Shown here: piece by piece, positions 7,310-14,435 of the stretch
How the letters are laid out: the number at the start of each line of letters is the position of its first letter
Numbering within the stretch: position 1 is the stretch's first letter
Assembly (NCBI GenBank): GCA_050246915.1
Contig: JBFWVD010000103.1
Location: 1 to 15,461, forward strand
From: JBFWVD01 sp050246915
GTDB lineage: Bacteria > Actinomycetota > Acidimicrobiia > Acidimicrobiales > Ilumatobacteraceae
Length of the DNA: 15,461 bases
Direction of reading: 5' to 3'
The notes under the pieces: generated by a model
The model's database searches: none
What the model was told of the DNA's origin: nothing
What the model saw: the letters and a program-made list of their open reading frames with translations, nothing else
Made by a program: the position numbers and the translations under genes

Positions 7310-8008
7310 ATGGACGACGAGCAGGTCAACAGCACAATTGCCGAACTCGAACGGTGTTTGCTCGATGACGATCCAAGCCTGGCTCGACGGCTTCGCCGGA
7401 TCCGTCGCGCCGACGGCGCGAGGGTGGTCGCCGTTGTTGCCGCGTTGACCGCGGCGGCGACGCTGCTGGCCGCCGGGTTGGCGTTCGCGTCCGGGACCCT
7501 GTGGTTCGCAGGAGGGGCGGCGTTCCTGGCAGCGTTCGCCTTTGATCGGCACCGAGTGCCGACCGCCGCTTCGCGCACCGCCGAAGCTCGACGTGTGGAT
7601 CAGTGGAACGAGGTCCTGTCAATCGCGGGTCCGTGGTCAACGGTCGTAGGTGAACTACGCGCCGCCGACGGCCTCGATCCATGGTGCCCGACGCTTCGCC
7701 GAATCTCGACCGACGGTACCCACGACGCACAGCTGGTGTGCGTTGGGCACCGCCGCTCGGTCAGTCTGCGGATCACGCGTCGATGGTTCGCTGACGGAAT
7801 CCGCTGGCAAGCCGATGCCGCCGGGCCAGTGCTCGTCGGGCACGTCACCCTACAACCGGCAGCGACCGGGGACCATGTGCTGGCCTGGGTACATGCCGAG
7901 GCGGCCCGGTGCCGACACTCACGCCGAGCGCTGCGCACGATCCGCCGCGAGACCCGAATCGCGCTTCGACGTTGGGCCACGACGCGCAACACCGAATTCC
8001 CACATTGA
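7310..8008 (+). CDS. DUF3040-like membrane protein fused to an SRPBCC-like soluble domain
   Basis: The 232-residue protein starts at an ATG with AGGGA eight bases upstream. Residues about 8-34 (IAELERCLLDDDPSLARRLRR) match the amphipathic start of actinobacterial DUF3040 proteins, and two hydrophobic helices at about 37-57 and 61-79 complete that module. DUF3040 proteins usually end soon after, but here about 150 soluble residues follow. Their second half (RRW at about 157-159, WVHAE at 193-197, HSRRALRTIRRETRIALRRW at the end) parallels the SRPBCC-like protein at 4086-4526. A membrane-tethered ligand-binding or sensing role is possible but inferred. It is divergent from the MarR operon and ends 24 bases from the convergent exporter gene. 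Function is otherwise unknown. Confidence 0.75.
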   Translation: MDDEQVNSTIAELERCLLDDDPSLARRLRRIRRADGARVVAVVAALTAAATLLAAGLAFASGTLWFAGGAAFLAAFAFDRHRVPTAASRTAEARRVDQWNEVLSIAGPWSTVVGELRAADGLDPWCPTLRRISTDGTHDAQLVCVGHRRSVSLRITRRWFADGIRWQADAAGPVLVGHVTLQPAATGDHVLAWVHAEAARCRHSRRALRTIRRETRIALRRWATTRNTEFPH

Positions 8009-8020
8009 GCGCGCCGCCCA

Positions 8021-8049
8021 CCGCCCTCCTAGCTAGGGCTGGAGGGTGG
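8021..8049 (+). terminator. Stem-loop between convergent genes
   Basis: CCGCCCTCC (8021-8029) pairs with GGAGGGTGG (8041-8049) as a nine-pair stem with one G-U wobble and an 11-base loop. Inside it CCTAGCTAGG is a perfect palindrome that also contains the stop codon of the leftward exporter gene. It lies 12 bases past the stop of the rightward DUF3040-like gene, a natural place for its terminator. No T-run follows. Confidence 0.45.
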
Positions 8050-9646
8050 GTTGGGACTCGGGTGCGTCTCGGTGTTGCGTTGTCAGTTGGTGGTGTCGGA
8101 GGCCGGTCCATGCGGTGTAGGCGGCGGCGGCGATGGCGAGGCCGGCGGCGATGAGGAGGGCTGGTTTCATGCCGTCGACGTAGGCGTTGCGGGCGGCGGT
8201 GACGAGGGGTTGTCCGTCGGGTCCGAGTTGCGCGGCGGTGCTGAGCGCGCCGCCGATGCCTTCTTTGATGCGGGCGGCGGTTTCGGGCGGGTAGGTGTTG
8301 GCGAGTTCGGTGATGTTGGTGCGGAAGCGGGAGTTGAGGATGGATCCGATGAGGGCGAGGCCCATTGCGGCGCCGATTTCTCGGACGGTGTCGTTGAGTG
8401 CGGAGGCGACGCCTTGTTTGTCCTCGGTGAGTGAGGAGGTGATGGCGGTAGTGGAGGGGCTCATCGCGAGGCCGACGCCTGCGCCGATGAGGAGGAGGCC
8501 GGGGAGGATGGAGAGGTAGCCGCGGTCGGCGTCGGCGAGGAGCGCGAGCAGGGTGAGGCCGGCGGCGAGGGTGAGCATGCCGGTGACGACGGTGCGCCGG
8601 TAGCCGATCTTGTGGGCGATGGTCGGGGCGACGGTCGATAGCGGCATCATCATCACTGCCATTGGGAGCAGGCCGGTGGCGGCGTGGAGGGCGGTGTAGC
8701 CGAGGATTGCCTGGAGGAACTGGATCAGGATCAGGAACAGAGCGAACATCAACGCGAACACCACGAACAGGTTGACCGATCCGGTGGTGAGTCCTTGGTT
8801 GCGGAACAGTCGCACGTCGAGCAGCGGGTGGTCGCGGCGGAGTTCGACGAGGATGAATCCGACGGTGGCGGCGATGCCGATGACGAAGCCGATGAGGGTG
8901 ATGGTGGCCGTCCATCCTTGTTCGGGGCCTTCCTGGACGGCGAGGACGAGGCCACCGACAGCGAGCACGGACAGGATGGCGCCGGTGATGTCGAAGCCGG
9001 TTTCGATGTGTTCGCGTGAGTGGGGAACGACGAACAGTGTTGCGACGAGCGAGACGGTTGCGAGGATGACGGGGACGGAGAACACCCAGGGCCAGGTGGC
9101 GTTGTCGATGATCGCGGCGGAGGCGAACAGTCCGAGGATGCCGCCGGCACCGGCGACTCCTGCCCAGGTGCCGATCGCTTTGGCGCGTTCGGCGGCGGGG
9201 AAGCTGGTAGTGATCACCGACAGGGTGACGGGCATGATCATCGCGGCGGCGATGCCGGCGACGATGCGGAGTGCGATGAGTGGTTCGGGGCTGGTGACGA
9301 ACGCGGAGGCGAGGTTGGTGGCGGCGAACAGGACGAGGCCGCTGACGAGGACGGGTTTGCGGCCCCAACGATCACCGATCGCGCCGATCGGCATGAGCAG
9401 TGCGGCGAGGGCAAGGGTGTAGCCGTTGATGATCCACAACAGTTGGCTTTGTGTTGCGCCGATGTCGGCCGCGAGTGCTTGTTGGGCGACGTTGAGCCCG
9501 GACGACGAGGCGATCACGGCGATCAGCGAGACGCACATGGTGATCAGGATGAGGCGTCGTTGTCGGGCGTCGGCGACGGCTTCGTCATCGGTGTGCGGAT
9601 CGACCGGGTCGAGGAGCACGGCGTCGTCAGGTAGGTGGTGGGTCAT
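8033..9646 (-). CDS. DHA2-family MFS exporter (QacA/SmvA-like), last gene of the P450 operon
   Basis: The 537-residue protein has about 14 hydrophobic segments after a hydrophilic 30-residue N-terminus. Family marks are motif A GAIGDRWGRK at 88-97, Arg127 in ALRIVAGIAAAMIMP (motif B), and a glycine-rich motif C region GVAGAGGILG at 163-172. It differs from the two EmrB-like pumps here. The TM1 acid of LDxTI is absent (the stretch reads IASSSGLNVAQQAL) and the TM2 WIVDxY-type acid is replaced in WIINGY, so its proton coupling must rely on other residues. The ATG overlaps the hydrolase stop (ATGA at 9643-9646) without a Shine-Dalgarno sequence. It is probably an exporter of the substrate or product of the operon enzymes (inference); the sequence does not show the substrate. 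Confidence 0.9.
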   Translation of the reverse strand: MTHHLPDDAVLLDPVDPHTDDEAVADARQRRLILITMCVSLIAVIASSSGLNVAQQALAADIGATQSQLLWIINGYTLALAALLMPIGAIGDRWGRKPVLVSGLVLFAATNLASAFVTSPEPLIALRIVAGIAAAMIMPVTLSVITTSFPAAERAKAIGTWAGVAGAGGILGLFASAAIIDNATWPWVFSVPVILATVSLVATLFVVPHSREHIETGFDITGAILSVLAVGGLVLAVQEGPEQGWTATITLIGFVIGIAATVGFILVELRRDHPLLDVRLFRNQGLTTGSVNLFVVFALMFALFLILIQFLQAILGYTALHAATGLLPMAVMMMPLSTVAPTIAHKIGYRRTVVTGMLTLAAGLTLLALLADADRGYLSILPGLLLIGAGVGLAMSPSTTAITSSLTEDKQGVASALNDTVREIGAAMGLALIGSILNSRFRTNITELANTYPPETAARIKEGIGGALSTAAQLGPDGQPLVTAARNAYVDGMKPALLIAAGLAIAAAAYTAWTGLRHHQLTTQHRDAPESQPTLQP

Positions 9647-10566
9647 TGGGTCGGGGCCTGTCTGGTTTGAGGGTTCGGGGGGATGTGGTCGAGGAAGGTG
9701 AGGACGGCGGTGGTGAACGCGTCGTTGTCGTCGCCGGCGACTATGTGTCCTGTGTTGGACACGTCGACGGCTTGGGCGTGGGGGACGGCGGTGAGGAACT
9801 CGTTGACGGTGTCGGGGCTGACCAGGTCGGACATGGCGCCTCGGACGAGGAGTGTGGGGGCGGTGATGCGGCGGGCGCCGTCGAGGAGGTGGTCGGCGAT
9901 CTGTTGGAAGCGTTGTTCGCTGTTGGCGGGGTCAGCGTGCATGACATCGATCTTGGTGGTGATGAACGCCGGGTCCCAGCGCCACACCCAGCGGCCGTCG
10001 TCGCGTTGGCGGAGTACTTTGGTGAGTCCGTCGACGCTGTCGGGTCGGGGCCGGTGGGGGTTGTAGGCGGCGATCACGTCGCCGGCGTCGTGCAGGGTGG
10101 CGAATCCGTCGGGGTGCGCGGACATGAATTGCACGACTCGTCGGGCTCCGTCGATTTCCATGCGGGGGGTGACGTCGACGAGCACGACCCCAGCCCACAG
10201 CCGGGGTGGGGCGAGGCGGTGTGCGATGAGGGTCGTCATGCCACCGATCGACGCACCGACAGCGACCGCGGGGCGGCGACCGCAATATCGTTCGCGCACG
10301 GCGAGCAGGTCGTAGGCGAGGTCTTCGGTGTCGTACCGCCCGGCGGGGTCCCAGCTGCTGTCGCCGTGGCCGCGGGCGTCGTAGGCGACGACGTGGTGGC
10401 CGGCGGCGTGGATGGTGCGAGCGGTCTTGGTCCAGGCGTGGCGGTTCTGTCCGCCACCGTGGAGCAGGATCACCGACGGCTTCTCGGTGGATGGTTGTGG
10501 GTAGAGGTCTGCGACGAGGGCGACACCTTGGTGGCCGGTGACGACGTTGGATTGGCGGTAGCTCAT
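9643..10566 (-). CDS. Alpha/beta-hydrolase
   Basis: The 307-residue protein is a full-length alpha/beta-hydrolase of the esterase/epoxide-hydrolase-like branch. It shows the oxyanion-hole motif HGGGQ at 36-40, YDARGHGDS at 62-70, the nucleophile elbow GASIGG with Ser106, the likely acid Asp247 (RGAMSDLVSP) and the catalytic His274 (TGHIVAG). A serine at the elbow favours ester, lactone or thioester hydrolysis; soluble epoxide hydrolases have Asp there. The ATG at 10566 overlaps the exporter stop (ATGA at 10563-10566) with no ribosome binding site, so translation is probably coupled. Frame continuity upstream to 11952 is only antisense shadow. With the P450 and thioesterases upstream it may process an oxidised or acylated compound (inference); no signal peptide is seen, so it is cytoplasmic. 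Confidence 0.92.
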   Translation of the reverse strand: MSYRQSNVVTGHQGVALVADLYPQPSTEKPSVILLHGGGQNRHAWTKTARTIHAAGHHVVAYDARGHGDSSWDPAGRYDTEDLAYDLLAVRERYCGRRPAVAVGASIGGMTTLIAHRLAPPRLWAGVVLVDVTPRMEIDGARRVVQFMSAHPDGFATLHDAGDVIAAYNPHRPRPDSVDGLTKVLRQRDDGRWVWRWDPAFITTKIDVMHADPANSEQRFQQIADHLLDGARRITAPTLLVRGAMSDLVSPDTVNEFLTAVPHAQAVDVSNTGHIVAGDDNDAFTTAVLTFLDHIPPNPQTRQAPTQ

Positions 10567-12122
10567 GCGGGCTCGACGATCGGTGCTTGCACTGTCATCG
10601 CGGCCAGGTCGCGTAAGGGGAGTTCGCGCATCCGGATTGAGATTACGAACGCGCCGACCATGACCATGGCGGCCGCGGCGAACACGGTGGTGATCGATGC
10701 CGACAGTGCACCGGCCGCCGCGCTGTGGAGGGGCTCGGGGAGCGCAGCGATGGCTCGCGGGCTGCGAGCGAGGGTGTCGCCGGTGACACCGGGGGGCAGG
10801 TCGACACCGACGAGTCGGTCGGTGAGTTCGGTGTCGAGGCGGCTGGTGAGGATGGTGCCGAACACGGCGACACCGATGGTGGAGCCGAGGGTGCGGAAGA
10901 AGTTGACCGACGCGGTGCCGGCGCCGAGGTCGCGCGTCTCGACGGCGTTCTGCACTGCGATGGTGAGCACCGACAGGGTTGCGCCGATGCCGAGGCCGAG
11001 CACGATCATCCACATCGATGATGCGACCCGCCCGATGGCTGGCCGCATGGTGGACAGCAACCACAACCCGCCGGCGGCGACGATGGTCCCGATGATCGGG
11101 AAGATCTTGTAACGGCCGGTGCGTGTCGTCAGGCGACCGACGACAAGTGAGGCGACCATCAGTGCGAGCATCAACGGAAGGAGCAACAGGCCGGCGTTGG
11201 TGGCTTGGCGGCCCTGGACGCCTTGGAAGAACAGCGGGAGGTAGACGATCGCTCCGAACATCGCCGCGCCGGCGAGGAACGCCATCGACACCGATGAGCT
11301 GAAACCGGGCCGGTTGAACATGCGCAGCGGGATGACGGGTTCGGCGACTCGTCGTTCCCACCAGATGAACACGGCGCCGGCGACGACGGCGAGCACGTAG
11401 AGGCCAGCGGTGAGCGGTGAGCCCCATCCGTACTCGTCGCTGCTCCACGCGGTGGCCAACAGCAACGACACCACCGACAGCACCAGCAGTCCTGAGCCGG
11501 TGAAGTCGAGCCGGTGCGGTGTTCTGTGGAATGGGAGACGCAACACGACGCCGGTGACGAAGAGCGCGGCGATCCCGATCGGGATGTTCACGTAGAACAC
11601 CCAACGCCACGAGAAGTGATCGGTGAGCAGACCGCCGATGAGTGGGCCGAGCACACTGGCCAAGGCGAAGGTGCCGGTGAGGTAGCCGGTGTAGCGGCCA
11701 CGTTCTCGTGGTGGGACGATGTCGCCGACGATGGTGAACGTCAGTGACATCAACCCGCCGCCACCGATGCCTTGCAGGGCGCGGAACGTGATCAGCTGCC
11801 ACAGCGACTGCGACAGGCCACACAACATCGACGCGATGAGGAACAGCACGATCGCGGTCTGGTACACGCGTTTGCGGCCGTAGAGATCGGAGATCTTCCC
11901 CCACAGCGGCATGCTCGCCGTGGAACCGAGCAAGTAGGCGGTGACCACCCACGACAGGTGATTGATGCCGCCGAACTCGCCAACGATCGTCGGGAGCGCG
12001 GTGGACACGATCGTCTGGTCAAGGGCCGCGAGCAACAGACCGGTCATCAGCCCGATGATGACGATGGTGCGTTCGCGGTGGGTCAGATCCGGCATCGTCA
12101 CCACTGGAGCCGTCGTGTTCAT
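10563..12122 (-). CDS. DHA2-family (EmrB-like, 14-TM) multidrug MFS exporter in the P450 operon
   Basis: From the ATG at 12122 the protein has 519 residues. TM1 carries LDQTIVSTALPTI with Asp35, motif A is GKISDLYGRK at 75-84, Arg114 lies in TFRALQGIGGGG, and ALASVLGPLIGG with SWRWVFYVNIPIG follows. All are DHA2 proton-antiport signatures, so it should export a hydrophobic or cationic compound across the inner membrane. The chosen start overlaps the P450 stop (ATGA at 12119-12122); 18 further upstream residues are open but lie inside the P450 gene. The P450 end has a small hairpin, GCAGG-CTCA-CCTGC (12124-12137), just before this start, which could tune coupling. It is a close relative of the exporter at 4972-6612. 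Confidence 0.93.
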   Translation of the reverse strand: MNTTAPVVTMPDLTHRERTIVIIGLMTGLLLAALDQTIVSTALPTIVGEFGGINHLSWVVTAYLLGSTASMPLWGKISDLYGRKRVYQTAIVLFLIASMLCGLSQSLWQLITFRALQGIGGGGLMSLTFTIVGDIVPPRERGRYTGYLTGTFALASVLGPLIGGLLTDHFSWRWVFYVNIPIGIAALFVTGVVLRLPFHRTPHRLDFTGSGLLVLSVVSLLLATAWSSDEYGWGSPLTAGLYVLAVVAGAVFIWWERRVAEPVIPLRMFNRPGFSSSVSMAFLAGAAMFGAIVYLPLFFQGVQGRQATNAGLLLLPLMLALMVASLVVGRLTTRTGRYKIFPIIGTIVAAGGLWLLSTMRPAIGRVASSMWMIVLGLGIGATLSVLTIAVQNAVETRDLGAGTASVNFFRTLGSTIGVAVFGTILTSRLDTELTDRLVGVDLPPGVTGDTLARSPRAIAALPEPLHSAAAGALSASITTVFAAAAMVMVGAFVISIRMRELPLRDLAAMTVQAPIVEPA

Positions 12123-13354
12123 CGCAGGCTCACCTGCAACGCCTCCAAGCCGCGCAAGGTCAGGCTCGGACGCCACACCGGAGTCGTGTCGGCATCGATG
12201 GTGGGAAAGCGGGCGAGAAGACGTTCGAACACAACTTCGCCCTCGAGTCGGGCCAACGGTGCGCCGAGGCAGTAGTGGATGCCGGCGGCGAAACTGAGGT
12301 GCTGGATGCCCGTGCGAGTGATGTCGAACCGGTCCGGATCCTGATATCGGTCGGGGTCACGGTTCGCTGCGCCGAGCAAGGTCAGCACGACCCGGCCGGC
12401 GTCGATGTGGTGACCCGCGATGTCGGCATCCTCGAGCGCGGTCCGAGCGTCGAGCTGAACCGAGCTCTCGTAGCGCAACATCTCCTCCACCGCGCCATGC
12501 CCGTACGTCGGGTCGCTTCGCAGCATCTGCATCTGGTCCCGGTTGCGCAGCAGGCTGATCAGGCCGTTGCCGATCAGGTTGGTCGTGGTCTCGAACCCGG
12601 CCGCGAACAACAACACGATCGTGGCCACCAACTCGTCCTCGGACAGCCGGTCGCTGCCGTCACGGACCCCGATCAACCCACCGATCAGATCATCCGACGG
12701 TCGATTCCGCCGCTCGGCGATGAGCGACCGGAAGTAGTCGTTCATCGTGTTGCTCGCAGTCTCAGCGGCGGCGATCGTCTCAGCGCTCGCCATCGGCTCG
12801 AGCGCGCCGGCCGCGTCGCGCACGATCCAGCGGAACTGCTCACGGTCCTCGATCGGAACACCGAGGAGCTCGCCGATCACCCGCACCGGCAACGGAAACG
12901 CAAGCACGTCCATGACGTCGCCGCCACCCGCGTCGGCGAGCTCATCGAGGACCTCATCGACCATCGCCGCGACCGCCGGACGCAACTCCTCGACCCGCCG
13001 CGGCGTGAACTCGCGGGCGACAAGGCTTCGCATCCGGGTGTGATCCGGCGGGTTCATCCGCAACATCGAGTACCGCGAGATGATCGGCACCTCCCGATCA
13101 GCGCTCTGCGCAGACGACCCAAAGATGCGCTGCACCTCCTCGCTCTTCCCGAACCTGGGATCGCGCAGCACCGTGCCACAGTCGTCGTATCGGGTCGCGA
13201 CCCACAACGGCAGGACAGCACTGTGGTGCACCGGCGCCGTCTCGCGCAGCTGGCCGTAGGCGGGGTACGGATCAGCACGAACGGCTGGGTCGCTGAACAA
13301 GCTGACCAACACGTCATCCGCGGTCCCGATGGTCTGGTCGTCGGTGGTGGTCAT
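12119..13354 (-). CDS. Cytochrome P450
   Basis: The 411-residue protein is a soluble class I bacterial P450. It has the C-helix NPPDHTRMRSLV at about 101-112, the I-helix oxygen-activation motif AAGFETTTN at 251-259 (Phe in place of the more usual His), ExxR at 291-294 (EMLR), the NRDPDRYQDPDRFDI meander at about 331-345, and the haem-binding FAAGIHYCLG at 355-364 with Cys362 as the iron ligand. It should insert one oxygen atom into an organic substrate using a ferredoxin/reductase pair; neither partner is encoded in the window. The ATG at 13354 overlaps the thioesterase stop (ATGA) and has a strong site, AGAAAGGGA. It lacks a membrane anchor. The subfamily and substrate cannot be assigned by eye. 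Confidence 0.96.
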   Translation of the reverse strand: MTTTDDQTIGTADDVLVSLFSDPAVRADPYPAYGQLRETAPVHHSAVLPLWVATRYDDCGTVLRDPRFGKSEEVQRIFGSSAQSADREVPIISRYSMLRMNPPDHTRMRSLVAREFTPRRVEELRPAVAAMVDEVLDELADAGGGDVMDVLAFPLPVRVIGELLGVPIEDREQFRWIVRDAAGALEPMASAETIAAAETASNTMNDYFRSLIAERRNRPSDDLIGGLIGVRDGSDRLSEDELVATIVLLFAAGFETTTNLIGNGLISLLRNRDQMQMLRSDPTYGHGAVEEMLRYESSVQLDARTALEDADIAGHHIDAGRVVLTLLGAANRDPDRYQDPDRFDITRTGIQHLSFAAGIHYCLGAPLARLEGEVVFERLLARFPTIDADTTPVWRPSLTLRGLEALQVSLR

Positions 13355-13812
13355 CGTGCGTCCCTTTCTGGCTCGGGTGTTCGTGGTCGGGTGATGAGCA
13401 CCGTTCCTTGACCAATCGCGACGAGTCGATCGAGGTTGCTGACATCGATGCGGACCACAGCGGTCCGCCGGGTGATCGACACGACCTCGGCGACGGCCGT
13501 CACCTGTCCGGCCGAGATCGCGGCGAGCAGGTTGAGTTTGAACTCCGTCGTGGCAGCCCACGCCCCTTGAGGGATCAACGGGTACACGACCGCGCCTAGC
13601 ACGTGGTCGACGAGTGCGGACACGACGCCACCGTGGAGCGACCCGAACGGGTTCAACAGTTCCGCCCGTGCGTCGAGCGAGCACACCAAACGTCCGGGTC
13701 CGATCTCGTCGGCGCGGATGCCGAGATAACCCGGCAGCCCGGCGATCTGCGCGTGGTTGGCCAAGATGCCGGCCGCCATGTTTGCGTCGTAGTGGTCGAA
13801 CTGCGTGCTCAT
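13351..13812 (-). CDS. PaaI-like hotdog-fold thioesterase 1
   Basis: The 153-residue protein has the single hotdog domain of PaaI-type acyl-CoA thioesterases: NPFGSLHGGVVSALVDHVLG at about 54-73, with the HGG turn at 60-62 and Asp69 as the expected catalytic acid on the central helix, then TTEFKLNLLAA on the next strand. These tetrameric enzymes hydrolyse aromatic or other acyl-CoA thioesters in the cytoplasm. It starts at an ATG overlapping the TetR stop (ATGA at 13809-13812) without a Shine-Dalgarno sequence, and its own stop overlaps the P450 start. A second, longer family member lies two genes upstream. A CoA-linked substrate for the operon is therefore plausible. Confidence 0.88.
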   Translation of the reverse strand: MSTQFDHYDANMAAGILANHAQIAGLPGYLGIRADEIGPGRLVCSLDARAELLNPFGSLHGGVVSALVDHVLGAVVYPLIPQGAWAATTEFKLNLLAAISAGQVTAVAEVVSITRRTAVVRIDVSNLDRLVAIGQGTVLITRPRTPEPERDAR

Positions 13813-14435
13813 GACCGGCCACGGCGAGGCTTGGGAGTTGTTCCGATGCCGCTCAGGATGACGCCGAGCAACGCCGTCGCTCGGTCCTCGAGTTGCCGGT
13901 CGCTCCCGATCAGCAGGTGCTGCATACCGGTGATCAACACCGCGCCGTAGACGATCGACGTCGCCGCGCCGATGTCGTCGACGTGCAACGATCCGTCGCG
14001 CTGGCCGTCACGTAGCGCCTCACGGATCGGCGACATGATCGCCAGATCGACCCCGGCAGCGATGTCCACCAACGACGCGGCACGACCGAGCTCAGCGAAC
14101 AACAACCGGTAGGTCGGCCCGTGGCCGCCGATGAACACCAGATGCTCTCGCACCAGACGGGCGAGGCGTTCCCGGCCCGTCCCCGGTTCCGCCCCGGCGG
14201 CTGACAACTTCACCGTCATCTGCCTCAGCGTCCGCGACAGCAGATGAGCCAGAATGTGTTCCTTGCCAGGGAAGTAGTAGTACAGCGTCGCCCGTGGAAT
14301 CCCAGTCGCTTTGGCCAGATGCTCGATCCGGGTCGCGTCGAGCCCGTTGTCGGCGAACACCTGCGCAGCGAGATCGATCCGCTCGGCCAGATCATCGGGC
14401 AACGGCCGGATCGCGTTGGTGGACTGCTGATTCAT
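13809..14435 (-). CDS. TetR/AcrR-family transcriptional regulator inside the P450 operon
   Basis: The 208-residue protein has the TetR helix-turn-helix at about 36-56 (RIEHLAKATGIPRATLYYYFPGKEHIL, a textbook recognition helix) and a helical C-terminal ligand domain. The ATG at 14435 overlaps the thioesterase 2 stop (ATGA at 14432-14435) and has a strong GGAGG eight bases upstream. Its place between two thioesterase genes means it is made together with the enzymes it probably controls, giving negative feedback through an operator upstream of thioesterase 2; the inverted repeat at 15168-15197 is the obvious candidate. Relatives in actinobacteria often sense acyl-CoA or hydrophobic ligands, but nothing here identifies the effector. 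Confidence 0.92.
   Translation of the reverse strand: MNQQSTNAIRPLPDDLAERIDLAAQVFADNGLDATRIEHLAKATGIPRATLYYYFPGKEHILAHLLSRTLRQMTVKLSAAGAEPGTGRERLARLVREHLVFIGGHGPTYRLLFAELGRAASLVDIAAGVDLAIMSPIREALRDGQRDGSLHVDDIGAATSIVYGAVLITGMQHLLIGSDRQLEDRATALLGVILSGIGTTPKPRRGRS

Noticed and set aside
7845..9368. A 507-residue leftward open frame
   Set aside because: It is extremely Arg/His/Pro-rich and is the shifted frame of the QacA/SmvA-like exporter gene.
10567..11952. Long upstream extension of the alpha/beta hydrolase frame
   Set aside because: It is an alternate frame of the exporter gene, Arg/His-rich, with no recognisable domain; the hydrolase fold begins at the ATG at 10566.
13355..13822. Upstream extension of the P450 frame
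   Set aside because: It overlaps thioesterase 1 in another frame and lacks P450 character; the ATG at 13354 has a good ribosome binding site.
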